From contig JAHBYY010000002.1 in NCBI GenBank assembly GCA_019635715.1, positions 62,001 through 126,000 on the forward strand: 64,000 nucleotides of DNA, read 5' to 3'. Positions 38,763 through 48,303 of the stretch are shown one piece after another. The notes beneath the pieces are model-generated. The model did no database searches. It saw only the letters and a program-made list of their open reading frames with translations, and was not told the DNA's origin. How positions within the stretch are numbered: the stretch's first letter is position 1; every line of letters begins with the position of its first letter. This DNA is from Rhizobiaceae bacterium (lineage in GTDB: Bacteria > Pseudomonadota > Alphaproteobacteria > Rhizobiales > Rhizobiaceae). Both the position numbers and the translations under genes were made by a program.

Positions 38763-38950
38763 CGTGCGGGGCAATCGCATTTGATACGACCCCCACCCCT
38801 TCCCCTCCCCGCAAGGGGGAGGGGAACCGGCCCGCAGCCGCGTCGAGCACCAATCGCCGCCGCATCCGACTGGCAAAGTGGTCGCGAAGTCCCCTCCCCC
38901 TTGCGGGGAGGGGTCAGGGGTGGGGGTCGCATCAAATGTGATCGCCCCGG
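38763..38950. repeat. Paired inverted palindromic repeat element
   Basis: Two inverted copies of a roughly 55-bp unit fill the gap between typA and the methyltransferase. Each carries CATTTGAT, then CGACCCCCACCCCT, then a CCCCTCCCCGCAAGGGGGAG hairpin; the second copy is its reverse complement ending near 38950. The gap of 323 bp holds no other recognisable feature. Confidence 0.8.
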
Positions 38951-39025
38951 GAGAGGGCGCCTGAGCCGTTGCTTCGGCCATTTGTTTAGTGTCTATCGCC
39001 CGGAGGGAGAGGGGATCCGGGCGAG

Positions 39026-39769
39026 ATGGCTGACGATACGCTGCATAAGGTCTACATGCCCGTCGTGGTCGGCGAGATCGCGCGGTTGAAACCCGACACG
39101 ATACTCGACCTCCCGTCGGGCAATGGCTGGCTTCGCCGCGCCAGCGGCTCGGCGGCAAGGTTCGACGGGGTCGATCTGTTCGAGGGCCGGCCGGACGGCT
39201 ACACGGATTTCTGGCAGGCGGATCTGGACGAAGCCCTGCCCATCACATCGGAGACCTACGACCTCATCGTCTCCTGCGAGGGCGTCGAGCATCTCGGCAA
39301 TCCGCTGCTGTTCCTGCGCGAATGCCTGCGCGGCCTGCGCCCCGGCGGCACGCTGATCGTCACCACGCCCAACATCTGGGCACCGTCCTCGAAGCTCAAA
39401 TTCCTACTGCGCGGCTTCTTTCCGGGCTTCCCCAGCCTGGTCGGCCGGATCGAGCGCGGCACGCACATGCATGTCTCGCCGTTTTCGTTTCCCTGGCTTT
39501 ATCTCTATCTGCGGCTTGCCGGCTTCGAGGCCATCCGGCTGCGCGAAACGGCGGCACGCAAGCCCCGCCATTTCTGGGAACGCCTGATCGGATGGCCGCA
39601 GGCGGCCTATTGCCGGCGCAAGGCGCGCAAGGCCGGAACGGACGAGGAGCGCGTCTACTGGCGCGACGCGGCCAGCGACGAGGCGGTCTACGGCCGCGCC
39701 ATGGTCGTCGTCGCGCGAAGCCCGGCTGATCAGCCGGCCAGCGCGGCCCGCACGCTGTCGATGATGTAG
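39026..39769 (+). CDS. Class I SAM-dependent methyltransferase
   Basis: This 247-residue methyltransferase has motif I as ILDLPSGNGWLRR, then DLIVSCEGVEHLGNP (UbiE/COQ3-like DxxxxxxVxEH) and LRGLRPGGTLIVTTPNI. The last part contains basic and aromatic residues suggesting association with membrane-bound or sugar substrates. Its 3' end overlaps the convergent aminotransferase by 40 bp. With that gene and the UDP-sugar dehydrogenase, it probably contributes to surface polysaccharide decoration. The substrate is not known. Confidence 0.85.
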   Translation: MADDTLHKVYMPVVVGEIARLKPDTILDLPSGNGWLRRASGSAARFDGVDLFEGRPDGYTDFWQADLDEALPITSETYDLIVSCEGVEHLGNPLLFLRECLRGLRPGGTLIVTTPNIWAPSSKLKFLLRGFFPGFPSLVGRIERGTHMHVSPFSFPWLYLYLRLAGFEAIRLRETAARKPRHFWERLIGWPQAAYCRRKARKAGTDEERVYWRDAASDEAVYGRAMVVVARSPADQPASAARTLSMM

Positions 39770-40860
39770 GCCTGGTCGTCGGCCTCCAGATAGGGGTGCA
39801 TCGGCAGGCTGAAGACATCCTGCGCCACTCGGTCGCTGACCGGCAGGCCGTTGCCGGTCACCGGGAACGCCTTGTAGGCGATCTGGCGGTGCAGCGGCTT
39901 GGGATAGTAGACGGCGGTCGGGACGCCCCTGTCCTTCAGGGCCGCGAGGACGGTGCTGCGGTCCCTGCCCGGGGCGCGGATCGTATATTGAGCCCAGGTC
40001 GAGACACAGCCCTCCGGCACGATCGGAACGACCGCCACATCCGACAGCCCCTGCGCATAGGCGTCGGCGACGCGGTTGCGGGCGGCGATCTCGTCCTCGA
40101 AGATCGTCAGCTTCTCGATCAGGATGGCGGCCTGCAGCGTGTCGAGGCGGCCGGTAATGCCGATGCGGACATTGTCGTACTTGTCGGCACCCTGGCCGTG
40201 CACGATCAGCGAGCGCAGGATCTTTGCCAGATCGTCGTCGTCGGTGAAGATCGCGCCGCCGTCGCCATAGGCGCCGAGCGGTTTTGCCGGGAAGAAGCTG
40301 GTGGTCGTCATCTGGCCGAACGTGCCGAGCCGGCGCCCGTGGTAGGATGCGCCGAAGCTCTGGGCGGCATCGCCCATCAGCCACATGTCCTCCCCCGCCA
40401 CGATCGGCTCGATGGCGCGATAGTCGGCCGGCTGGCCGAACAGGTCGACGGCGATTACCCCGGCCAACCGCAGCCCCGACGTCTTCGCCTCGGCGATCGC
40501 CCGCTTCAGGCTCGCCGGGTCCATGTTGAACGTGTCCTCGTGGATATCGACGAACCACGGCGTCGCCCCCACCAGCGCGACCGTCTCGGCGGTCGCCGCG
40601 AAGGTGAAGCTCGGGCAGAACACCGCGTCGCCCGGCTTGACGCCCTTGGCGAGCAGGCAGAGCTTCAGCGCATCGGTGCCGTTGGAGCATCCGATCGCGT
40701 GCCTTGCCCCGCAGAAGGCGCTCATCGCCGCCTCGAACTGCGCAACTTCGGGGCCCATGACGTAGGCGCCGTGCGCCAGCACGCGCTGGATCGCCGCGTC
40801 GACCCTCGGCTTGATGCGCTCCTGCTGGGCGGCGAGGTCGATGAAGCGGATGTTTCTCAT
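39730..40860 (-). CDS. DegT/DnrJ/EryC1/StrS family sugar aminotransferase
   Basis: This is a 376-residue PLP-dependent nucleotide-sugar aminotransferase. RFIDLAAQQERIKPRVDAAI at the N-terminus, CSNGTDALKLCLLA, GDAAQSFGASYHG and the PLP lysine in TTSFFPAKPLGAYGDGGA are diagnostic. It resembles WbpE, which makes UDP-2-acetamido-3-amino-glucuronate. The UDP-sugar dehydrogenase directly upstream on the same strand supports a related product. The WbpB-type oxidase and WbpD acetyltransferase are not present here. Confidence 0.9.
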   Translation of the reverse strand: MRNIRFIDLAAQQERIKPRVDAAIQRVLAHGAYVMGPEVAQFEAAMSAFCGARHAIGCSNGTDALKLCLLAKGVKPGDAVFCPSFTFAATAETVALVGATPWFVDIHEDTFNMDPASLKRAIAEAKTSGLRLAGVIAVDLFGQPADYRAIEPIVAGEDMWLMGDAAQSFGASYHGRRLGTFGQMTTTSFFPAKPLGAYGDGGAIFTDDDDLAKILRSLIVHGQGADKYDNVRIGITGRLDTLQAAILIEKLTIFEDEIAARNRVADAYAQGLSDVAVVPIVPEGCVSTWAQYTIRAPGRDRSTVLAALKDRGVPTAVYYPKPLHRQIAYKAFPVTGNGLPVSDRVAQDVFSLPMHPYLEADDQAYIIDSVRAALAG

Positions 40861-41020
40861 GCGATGTGTCCGATATGGTCTGGCGTGTCGCCGCGCTGCG
40901 GGCGCTTCCTCCTAGGGCGCAAGTGGTTTCGCGTCAAAACACACGCATTTTCGCCGCGACAGATTGCGTGTAGGGCGTCCGCGCCGGCCGCCGATCGACC
41001 GCAGGCCGGGCGGGAGGCGT

Positions 41021-42361
41021 CTACGCCTTGACGACCTTGTCCGAGACGATGCCATGGCGCGCGCAGGCGTTGCGCGTATCGACGACCAGGCGGCTCGCCT
41101 CGACAAGGGCTGCGTAGTCGACCACGTCGTGATCCGTGGCGATCAGGGCGAAATCGTAGGAGGAGATCGCCTCCGGCGTGACCGCCACCGAGCGCCGGCC
41201 GGCCACCTCGGGGTGCTCGCGGGTCATGCCGATCTCCGGCACATGCGGGTCGTGGAAGTCGACGATCGCCCCATGCGCTTCGAGAAGCCGGATCAGCACG
41301 AGGCCGGGGCTCTCGCGGATGTCGCCGACATTCTTCTTGTAGGCGAGCCCGACCAGCAGCACGCGCGCACCCCTCAGGCCCTTGCCGAAGCGATGGTTCA
41401 GCGCCTCCATGCACACCGTCACGACATGTGCGGGCATGGCCGTGTTGATCTCGCCGGCGAGCTCGACGAGCCGCGTCGGCATGTCGAATTCGCGCGCCTT
41501 CCAGGTCAGGTAGAACGGATCGATCGGGATGCAGTGGCCGCCCAGTCCCGGCCCCGGATAGAAGGGCATGAACCCGAAAGGCTTGGTCTTGGCCGCCTCG
41601 ATCACCTCCCAGACGTCGATGCCCATCGCGTCGTAGATCAGCTTGAGTTCGTTGACGAGCGCGATGTTGACGGCGCGAAAGATGTTCTCGGTAATCTTCA
41701 CCGCCTCCGCCGCCGCCGTCGACGATACCGGCACGGTGGTCACGACGATCTGGTCGTAGAGCGCCAGCGCGATGTCGCGCGCCGCATCGCCGACGCCGCC
41801 GACGATTTTCGGGATCGACTTTGTGCCGTAGCGGACGTTGCCGGGATCTTCGCGCTCGGGACTGAAGGCGACGTGGAAGTCGGTCCCGCAGGCGAGACCG
41901 CTCGTCTCCAGCTCCGGTACGAGCACTTCCGTGGTCGTGCCCGGATAGGTGGTCGATTCCAGCACGACGAGCTGGCCGGGGCGCAGATGCGCCGCGATGG
42001 AACGCGCCGTGCCGACGACATAGGAGAGATCGGGTTCACGATGCTTCGTCAGCGGCGTCGGCACGCAGATGATGATCGCGTCGGCCTTGCCGAGCGCCGA
42101 GAAGTCGGTCGTGCAGGCGAAGCGGCCGTCGGCCAGCCGTTCGGTGAACCAGGCCGGATCGAACTGCGCGATGTAGGCGACGCCGTCATGCAGCTTGCGG
42201 ATCTTTTCCGGATCGATGTCGACCCCGAGCCCGGTGAAGCCGGCGTCGACGATCGCCCTGACCAGCGGCAGGCCGACATAGCCGAGGCCGATCACCGCAA
42301 CGGTCGCCTCACGGGCGCGGAACATCTCGACGAGTTCGCCGCTGGTCTTTCGCAACTGCAA
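41021..42361 (-). CDS. Nucleotide sugar dehydrogenase, UDP-GlcNAc 6-dehydrogenase (WbpA-like)
   Basis: This is a 446-residue UDP-glucose/GDP-mannose dehydrogenase family enzyme. It has the Rossmann motif VAVIGLGYVGLP, the substrate segment EVIEAAKTKPFGFMPFYPGP and the catalytic cysteine in GLGGHCIPIDPFYLTW. GRRSVAVTPEAISSYDFALI lies in the C-terminal UDP-binding domain. The GLGGHCIPIDPFYL form is typical of the WbpA/WecC branch, oxidising UDP-N-acetylhexosamines to uronates with two NAD+. The product would suit the adjacent DegT aminotransferase after 3-oxidation. Confidence 0.92.
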   Translation of the reverse strand: MQLRKTSGELVEMFRAREATVAVIGLGYVGLPLVRAIVDAGFTGLGVDIDPEKIRKLHDGVAYIAQFDPAWFTERLADGRFACTTDFSALGKADAIIICVPTPLTKHREPDLSYVVGTARSIAAHLRPGQLVVLESTTYPGTTTEVLVPELETSGLACGTDFHVAFSPEREDPGNVRYGTKSIPKIVGGVGDAARDIALALYDQIVVTTVPVSSTAAAEAVKITENIFRAVNIALVNELKLIYDAMGIDVWEVIEAAKTKPFGFMPFYPGPGLGGHCIPIDPFYLTWKAREFDMPTRLVELAGEINTAMPAHVVTVCMEALNHRFGKGLRGARVLLVGLAYKKNVGDIRESPGLVLIRLLEAHGAIVDFHDPHVPEIGMTREHPEVAGRRSVAVTPEAISSYDFALIATDHDVVDYAALVEASRLVVDTRNACARHGIVSDKVVKA

Positions 42362-42471
42362 GGAGGACTCCCGCGCCAGGTCGGGATTTGTCTAGCGCTT
42401 TGGGGCGCGAAGGAGTGCAGCCTTTCAACGTGTCGCCTATTCCAATGCGCTCGTGGCTCCCCGCACACCGC

Positions 42472-43308
42472 TCACGAAAACGCCAGCGTGATGACCCCCG
42501 AGGCGACGACGGCGGCCGCGATCATGCGGCCGAGCCATGGACGCTCTCCGAAGATGAACAGACCGATCAGCGCCGCGATGATGACGCTCGATTCGCGCAC
42601 CGCCGACACCGCGGCGATCGGCGCGATGGTCTTGGCATAGAGTACCACCCCATAGGCGGTGACCGAAAGCGCGCCGCCGATCAGGCCGAGGCGGAAGACG
42701 CGCCAGTCGACGGGCCCGGCGAGCCGCCTGCGGTTCCACAGCACGGCCAGCGTCACCGGCGCCTCGAGCAGGAACAGCCAGCCCATATAGGCGAGCGGAT
42801 GGCCGGCGACACGCACCCCGATGCCGTCGGCCACCGAATAGCCGGCGATGGTCAGGCCGAGGCAGCCGGCGAAGGCGACGGCACGCGGACTGGAATGGGC
42901 CGCGCCGCGCTGCAGCGCCAGCAGGCCGATGCCGGCCGTCACAAGGGCGAGACCCGTCCAGCCGACGGGCGACAGGTCCTCGCCGATCATCAGATAGGTG
43001 CCGAGCGCCACCAGCACCGGCGCCATGCCGCGCGAGATCGGGTAGACCTGGCTGAGGTCGCCCAGCCGGTAGGCCTGGAACATCAGCAGATAGTAACCGT
43101 AGTGGATCAGCGTCGAGACGGCGATGTAGGGCCACGCCTGAGCGTCCGGCATGCCGCCGATGGCGATCAGCAGAACGCCGCCGACGGCATGGGCGCAGGC
43201 GACCGCGGCGATGCTGACCGCCCGGTCGGTCGCAGCCTTGACCACGGCGTTCCAGCTCGCATGCATGACGGCGGCGGAAAGGACGAGCGTCAGCGCGAGT
43301 GGGGACAA
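42472..43308 (-). CDS. EamA/DMT family transporter
   Basis: This is a 278-residue membrane protein with ten predicted helices in two EamA repeats. It starts with a TTG-encoded LSPLALTLVLSAAVMHASWN segment. Further signatures are SRGMAPVLVALGTYLMIGED and VSAVRESSVIIAALIGLFIF near the end. There is no ATG before the first helix; TTG 43308 fits the usual family N-terminus, and a longer TTG frame from 43371 is less likely. The substrate is unknown; metabolite or amino acid efflux is typical of the family. Confidence 0.87.
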   Translation of the reverse strand: MSPLALTLVLSAAVMHASWNAVVKAATDRAVSIAAVACAHAVGGVLLIAIGGMPDAQAWPYIAVSTLIHYGYYLLMFQAYRLGDLSQVYPISRGMAPVLVALGTYLMIGEDLSPVGWTGLALVTAGIGLLALQRGAAHSSPRAVAFAGCLGLTIAGYSVADGIGVRVAGHPLAYMGWLFLLEAPVTLAVLWNRRRLAGPVDWRVFRLGLIGGALSVTAYGVVLYAKTIAPIAAVSAVRESSVIIAALIGLFIFGERPWLGRMIAAAVVASGVITLAFS

Positions 43309-43425
43309 GGTCGGGTTCCGCGGCGGGCGAAGGAAGGCCGAACATCTGGACCCGGCATTTTTGCCGGGCAAGGAAAATCGCTTCGGCCAGCGGTGAGTTC
43401 GCCGAAACGACCTTCCTCAACGCGA

Positions 43426-43449
43426 CAGGCCGGGCATTGGCCCGGCCTG
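43426..43449 (-). terminator. Hairpin downstream of pal
   Basis: CAGGCCGGGC / GCCCGGCCTG form a perfect 10-bp stem with a 4-nt loop, 28 bp past the pal stop. There is no U-run, so it may act as an mRNA 3' end rather than a full terminator. Confidence 0.45.
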
Positions 43450-43476
43450 CCGCAAATCAGGGTCGTCGGGCCCGGC

Positions 43477-43986
43477 TTAGCTGCCGGCGCCGCTCAGCGT
43501 GGTGACGGCGCGGCGGTTCTGCGACCAGCAGGAAATGTCGTCGCAGACCGCGACGGGGCGCTCCTTGCCGTAGGAGATGGTCTTCAGGCGATTGCCCGCG
43601 ACGCCGCGGCCGATCAGATAGTCGCGCGCCGCGGCGGCGCGGCGGGCGCCGAGGGCGAGGTTGTACTCGCGCGTGCCGCGCTCGTCGGCGTGGCCTTCCA
43701 CGACGATCGCATACTGGCGGTACTGGTTCAGCCACTGCGCCTGCCGGCCGAGCGTCTGCTGCGCGTCGGCGCGGATCGCCGACGAATCGGTGTCGAAGAA
43801 AATGCGGTCGCCGATGTTGACCGTGAAGTCCTGGGCCGAGCCCGGGGTGGCGGCGCCGGCACCGCCGCCGAGGCCGAGATCGGCCGCGCTGTTCGGCGTC
43901 TTCTTCGAGGCGCAGCCCGCAATGGCGAGCGAGGCGACCAGCGCGATCATGACCGGATTCGTGGTGAGCTTTGCGATGCGGCGCAT
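43477..43986 (-). CDS. pal: Peptidoglycan-associated lipoprotein Pal
   Basis: This is a 169-residue outer-membrane lipoprotein. The signal peptide ends at the lipobox LAIAGC (cysteine about residue 24). A short linker precedes the OmpA-like peptidoglycan-binding domain with VVEGHADERGTREYNLALGA RR and ISYGKERPVAVCDD. It anchors the outer membrane to peptidoglycan and to TolB. AAGGAGAGG upstream of ATG 43986 decides the start. It is the last gene of the tol-pal operon. Confidence 0.95.
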   Translation of the reverse strand: MRRIAKLTTNPVMIALVASLAIAGCASKKTPNSAADLGLGGGAGAATPGSAQDFTVNIGDRIFFDTDSSAIRADAQQTLGRQAQWLNQYRQYAIVVEGHADERGTREYNLALGARRAAAARDYLIGRGVAGNRLKTISYGKERPVAVCDDISCWSQNRRAVTTLSGAGS

Positions 43987-44209
43987 CCCGCCTCTCCTTG
44001 AGTGGAATTGGAGTGAATTCGTTGAACCTTGAGTAACCACGTTTGGGTTAACCGGCGTTCAACGGACATGGTTAATTTTCTATGTCGGGACGCCGTCCGC
44101 ATCCCTCCGTCCATGTCGCAACTGGCGCGCACCCTAGGCGGAAATGCGACGAAAACGCGGCGATGTCATGGACTTCGTCACGTTTGCCTCGACCTGTGAC
44201 AAATCTGCG

Positions 44210-45526
44210 CTACTCGAGCAGCGGCGACCATGCCGGGTCCGATGCGTAGTTCGCGGTTGGGATCTGCTGCTCGTTGCGGCCGGTAAGGTCGATCGAGTAG
44301 AGGCGCGGCCCGCCCGATCCCGCCGCTTCCTTGAAATACATGATGTAGCGGCCGTTCGGCGCCCAGGTCGGTCCCTCCTGGCTGAAGCCGGTCGACAGGA
44401 TGCGCTCGCCCGAGCCGTCGGTGCGCATGACGCCGATGGCGAACTGGCCGCCCGACTGCTTGGTGAAGGCGATGAGGTCGCCGCGCGGCGACCAGACCGG
44501 CGTCGAATAGCTGCCGCCGCCGAACGAGATGCGCGTCTGGCCGGAGCCGTCCGCCCCCATCGCATAGATCTGCGGCTGGCCGCCGCGATCCGAGGTGAAC
44601 ACCACCTTTGACCCGTCCGGGGAGTAGGAGGGCGAGGTGTCGATCGAGTTCGAGTTGGTCAGCCGCGTCGTGGTGCGCGAGCGCAGGTCCATGGCGAAGA
44701 TGTTGGAGTTTCCGTCGTCGCGCAGCAGGCTCATGATGACCTTCTGCCCGTCCGGCGAGAAGCGCGGCGCGAACGTCATGCCGGGGAAATTGCCGACCAG
44801 TTCGCGCTGCCCGGTCTCGATCTGCAGCAGATAGACGCGCGGCTGGCCGCTCTCGTAGGACATGTAGGTGATTTCCTGGCGCGTCGGCGAGAAGCGCGGC
44901 GTCATCGAGATGGCGCGGCCGTCCGACAGGTAGCGCACATTGGCGCCGTCCTGGTCCATGATGGCGAGGCGCTTCTTGCGGGCGTTCTTCGAGCCGGACT
45001 CGTCGATGAACACCACCCGCGTGTCGAAATAGCCCTTCTCGCCGGTCAGCCGCTCGTAGATGGCGTCGGCGATGATGTGGGCGACGCGGCGCATATTGGC
45101 CTTGGAGGAAAAGAACTGCTCGCCGACCAACTGCTGCCCGGCAAAGGTGTCCCACAGGCGGAACTCCGCGCGCAGCCGCCCGTCCGCCTCCTGGGTGACG
45201 CGGCCGGTGACCAGCGCCTGGGCGTTGATGACCTTCCAGTCCTCGAAGCGCGGCGCCGCGTCCGGGTTGGAGATCTTTTCGATGAAGGCGCCCTTGTCGA
45301 TCGGCGCGAACAGGCCCGAGCGCTGCAGGTCGGCGGCGACGATCGACGAGATTTCCGTGCCGATGCCGTCGCCCGACAGGAAGTCGGTGATGGCGACCGG
45401 CAGTGGCTCGACCACGCCCTTGTTGACGTCGATCTCGACCAGCGCCCGCGCCGGCAGGGTGGCGAAGGATCCCATGATCCCGGCGAGCGCGCCGACGAGC
45501 ATGAGCGATTTCAGGAGCTTCTTCAT
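44210..45526 (-). CDS. tolB: Tol-Pal system beta-propeller protein TolB
   Basis: This is a 438-residue periplasmic protein. The signal peptide ([20 protein letters not shown]) is followed by the N-terminal TolB domain ([20 protein letters not shown]) and a six-bladed WD-like propeller. Repeats such as [19 protein letters not shown] and [19 protein letters not shown] are visible. It links Pal to the TolQRA complex in envelope constriction. The 223-bp gap before pal is long for an operon and could hold an internal promoter. Confidence 0.96.
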   Translation of the reverse strand: MKKLLKSLMLVGALAGIMGSFATLPARALVEIDVNKGVVEPLPVAITDFLSGDGIGTEISSIVAADLQRSGLFAPIDKGAFIEKISNPDAAPRFEDWKVINAQALVTGRVTQEADGRLRAEFRLWDTFAGQQLVGEQFFSSKANMRRVAHIIADAIYERLTGEKGYFDTRVVFIDESGSKNARKKRLAIMDQDGANVRYLSDGRAISMTPRFSPTRQEITYMSYESGQPRVYLLQIETGQRELVGNFPGMTFAPRFSPDGQKVIMSLLRDDGNSNIFAMDLRSRTTTRLTNSNSIDTSPSYSPDGSKVVFTSDRGGQPQIYAMGADGSGQTRISFGGGSYSTPVWSPRGDLIAFTKQSGGQFAIGVMRTDGSGERILSTGFSQEGPTWAPNGRYIMYFKEAAGSGGPRLYSIDLTGRNEQQIPTANYASDPAWSPLLE

Positions 45527-45564
45527 GATTCAGGCCTCGTTCGCTCGATCCGGGGATGCGGCGA

Positions 45565-46857
45565 TCAATACATTTCGCTCGGGTCGAAATTGACGATGAC
45601 ATCCGCCCAGGCGTCATATTTGTCGGCGGGCAGGTTGTAGGGGGCGCAGCGCGACACGGCCCGGCGCGCCGCTTCCGCGGCCGCCCGCTCGACGCCGCTG
45701 GCGCCGCCGCCGGAGATGATCTCGGGGCTGCCGTCGATGGCGCCGGACCGATCCAGCTTGAACTTCACCGACACGCGCAGCTTATCGCCGTCGAGTGCGC
45801 CGGCCGGAATGTTCCAGCAGCGCTGCACCTGGCCGCGCAGCGCGTCCATCTCGCTCTGCGAGAGCTTGGCGCCGCCGGTCGTCTTCTCGCCGCCGAGCGA
45901 CGCTCGTTCCTTGGAGCGCTTGGCGCCGCCGCCGGACGGCTTGTCCTTGTTGAGCAGGGCGGCGACCTCGTCGGCGTTGAACTCCTTCTCCGACGATTGC
46001 GGGCGCGACGACGACGCGGCGGCCGGCTTCTCGGCGTTCTTGCGTTCGGGCGTCTGGGCGGCCTGCGCCTGCGGCGGGCTCGGACGCGAGGCCGGCGCCG
46101 GCGCGCTGTCGGGAAGCTTCACCGGGTTGGCTTCCGCCGCCGGCGCCGCGCTCGCTTCGGCCACGCTGGCCTCGGCGACGATCGTCTCGGCCACAGCGTC
46201 GGGCTTCACCTGCTCCTTCGGCTGCTCGGCAGGCTTCTCCGCCGCCTTGGGCTGCGGCTTGGGCTCGGGTTTAGCCTCCTTGACCGGCTCCTTCGGCTGC
46301 TCCGCCACTTTCGGCTCGGGCTTGGGCTCGGGCTTCGCCTCCTTCACCGGCTGCGGCTCGGGGGTCGGTTGCTTGACCGGTTCCGGCGTCGGCTCGGCCT
46401 TCCTGACCGGTTCCGGCTTCACCTCCTGCTTGGGCTTCGGCACGGGCGCGACCTCGGTGGTCGGCGCCGGCTCCGGCTTGACCTTCGGTTCCTCCTTGGC
46501 CTGCGGGTCCGGCTTGTCGACCGGCTGCGGCGAAGGCTTCGGAACGGCGGCGGTCTCGACCGGCCGCGGCTTGGGCTCCGGCGTCGGGGCGTTCTTGGCA
46601 TCGACCGTGTTCTCGCCGACCGTCTGCGCGTCGGCGACGGTGTCGGGCCGCTCCGTCGGCTTCGGCGCCGCCTTCTCGGTCATCGGCGCCGCCTTCTCGC
46701 CCTGCTGGATCTGCGTCAGCTCCTCGATCGGCACGATGTCGACCGGCAGCGATTCGACGTCGGCGACCTCGAGGGGCGCCGGCGCCGACAGCGTCAGCAG
46801 GCCGAAGCCGAGCACCGCCGCGTGCAGGATCAACGATGTGCTGAGGCCCGCCTTCAT
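45565..46857 (-). CDS. tolA: TolA-type cell envelope integrity protein
   Basis: This is a 430-residue protein with an N-terminal transmembrane anchor (STSLILHAAVLGFGLLTLSA). A long central region, about residues 60-300, is dominated by Pro, Glu, Lys and Val (runs such as PEPKPEPKVAEQPKEPVKEA). The C-terminal TonB/TolA-like domain (about 330-430) contains MDALRGQVQRCWNIPAGALD and a conserved YDAWADVIVNFDPSEMY end. It spans the periplasm between TolQR and TolB/Pal. Confidence 0.92.
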   Translation of the reverse strand: MKAGLSTSLILHAAVLGFGLLTLSAPAPLEVADVESLPVDIVPIEELTQIQQGEKAAPMTEKAAPKPTERPDTVADAQTVGENTVDAKNAPTPEPKPRPVETAAVPKPSPQPVDKPDPQAKEEPKVKPEPAPTTEVAPVPKPKQEVKPEPVRKAEPTPEPVKQPTPEPQPVKEAKPEPKPEPKVAEQPKEPVKEAKPEPKPQPKAAEKPAEQPKEQVKPDAVAETIVAEASVAEASAAPAAEANPVKLPDSAPAPASRPSPPQAQAAQTPERKNAEKPAAASSSRPQSSEKEFNADEVAALLNKDKPSGGGAKRSKERASLGGEKTTGGAKLSQSEMDALRGQVQRCWNIPAGALDGDKLRVSVKFKLDRSGAIDGSPEIISGGGASGVERAAAEAARRAVSRCAPYNLPADKYDAWADVIVNFDPSEMY

Positions 46858-46863
46858 GCCGGA

Positions 46864-47322
46864 TCAGCCGCCCTGTTCGGGAAGGCTCACGAGGCCTATG
46901 TTCTTGAAGCCGGCGGCGCTGATCTGCGCCATCACCCGCATCACAGTTCCATAGTCGGCGGTCTTGTCGCCGCGGATGAAGATGCGCTCCTCATAGCCGG
47001 TCTTGGCGATGGCCTGCAGCTTGGGCACTACCTCCTCCATGGCGACTTCCGTCTCCTGGAGATGGATCTGGCCGGCCTGGTTGACCGAGATGGTGATCGG
47101 CTGGGTCTCCGCGTTCATCGCCTTCGCCTGGGTTTCCGGCAGGTCGATCGGCACGCCCACCGTCAGCAGCGGCGCCGCCACCATGAAGATGATCAGCAGC
47201 ACCAGCATCACGTCGACGAACGGCGTGACGTTGATCTCCGACATCAGGCCGTGGTGGCGCCCGCGCCGGCGATGGCCGCGGCCGCCGCGCCCGCCGGAGG
47301 ATACGCCTGCAGACATTCCCAT
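46864..47322 (-). CDS. tolR: ExbD/TolR family protein
   Basis: This 152-residue inner-membrane protein has a Gly/Arg/His-rich cytosolic N-terminus of about 25 residues. The single helix NVTPFVDVMLVLLIIFMVAA carries the proton-responsive aspartate. The periplasmic domain ends with IFIRGDKTADYGTVMRVMAQ, the usual TolR/ExbD dimer region. It is 6 bp upstream of tolA and 11 bp downstream of tolQ. Confidence 0.95.
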   Translation of the reverse strand: MGMSAGVSSGGRGGRGHRRRGRHHGLMSEINVTPFVDVMLVLLIIFMVAAPLLTVGVPIDLPETQAKAMNAETQPITISVNQAGQIHLQETEVAMEEVVPKLQAIAKTGYEERIFIRGDKTADYGTVMRVMAQISAAGFKNIGLVSLPEQGG

Positions 47323-47333
47323 CGTCGATATCC

Positions 47334-48053
47334 CTAGGCCGCGCGCTGTGTCTGGGTGACCTTCTCATCGATTTGGCGCGAGAGTATGGCCGAGAATTCG
47401 TCGGCGAACCCTTCCATGCGCACGCCGAGCTTGCCGGCGTCCGATGAGAGCTTGTTGTAGGCGATGACCGCCGGGATGGCCGCGAGCAGGCCGATCGCGG
47501 TGGCGAGCAGCGCCTCGGCGATGCCGGGCGCGACGACGGCGAGGTTGGTCGACTTGGAGCCGGCGATCGCCTGGAAGGAGGTCATGATGCCGACCACGGT
47601 GCCGAACAGGCCGATGAACGGCGCCGCCGAGCCGATCGTCGCCAGGAAGCCGAGCCGGCCTTCCAGCCGCTCCATCTCGCGCGTCAGCGCCAAATCCATC
47701 GCCTTGTCGATGCGCGACTGCAGCGCGATCGGCGAACGGGCGCCCTTCTCGAAGGATTTCTTCCACTCGCGCATGGCGGCGACGAAGATCGCGCCCATGC
47801 CGGCCGGCTTGCGGTCCGAGAGGGTCCGGTAGAGGTCGTCGAGCGACTGACCGGACCAGAAGACCTGCTCGAACCGCTCGAGGCCGCGCTTCATCCGGGC
47901 GTAGCTGATGATCTTGTCGATGACGATGGCCCAGGTCCAGACCGATGCGCCGAGCAGGCCGACCATGACCAGCTTGACGACCCAGCCCGCCTGCATGAAC
48001 AGGCTCCAAATCGAAAGCTGCACGCCCGGCTCGGCGAGTGGTAGGTTTTCCAT
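47334..48053 (-). CDS. tolQ: Tol-Pal system protein TolQ
   Basis: This is a 239-residue MotA/TolQ/ExbB proton-channel subunit with three helices. The first is at about residues 18-40. The signature [20 protein letters not shown] and [20 protein letters not shown] helices form the channel core with TolR. It couples the proton motive force to TolA. It is probably the first gene of tolQRAB-pal proper, with a 250-bp gap to ybgC. Confidence 0.96.
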   Translation of the reverse strand: MENLPLAEPGVQLSIWSLFMQAGWVVKLVMVGLLGASVWTWAIVIDKIISYARMKRGLERFEQVFWSGQSLDDLYRTLSDRKPAGMGAIFVAAMREWKKSFEKGARSPIALQSRIDKAMDLALTREMERLEGRLGFLATIGSAAPFIGLFGTVVGIMTSFQAIAGSKSTNLAVVAPGIAEALLATAIGLLAAIPAVIAYNKLSSDAGKLGVRMEGFADEFSAILSRQIDEKVTQTQRAA

Positions 48054-48303
48054 CGTCAGACAGTCCTTAAAGGTATCCGGGCCCCGGCCCCCGGTGAGCC
48101 CCAGGCAGCATTCCGTTCAAATTCGCGTGTGACGCCAGAAGGCGCCCGCCCTGAAATGTGCCGATGCCGGCCTTTTCAAGGCAAAGTTTGGTGAAACGAA
48201 GGCGTTTGCGATCCTTCGGATTTTCACCGCTTCCTACATGAAGCGTTATGGTTAATGTATCGTTAGGACAGCAGCCCTGCCCTTTGGCTGCCGATGCCGC
48301 GGG

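Noticed and set aside
38720..39089. Short frames in the typA-methyltransferase gap
   Set aside because: Their Pro/Gly-rich peptides come from the repeat element's C and G runs.
45556..47337. 593-codon plus-strand frame antisense to tolA/tolR
   Set aside because: Leu/Arg/Gly-rich periodic translation produced by the Pro-Glu-Lys repeats of TolA on the other strand.
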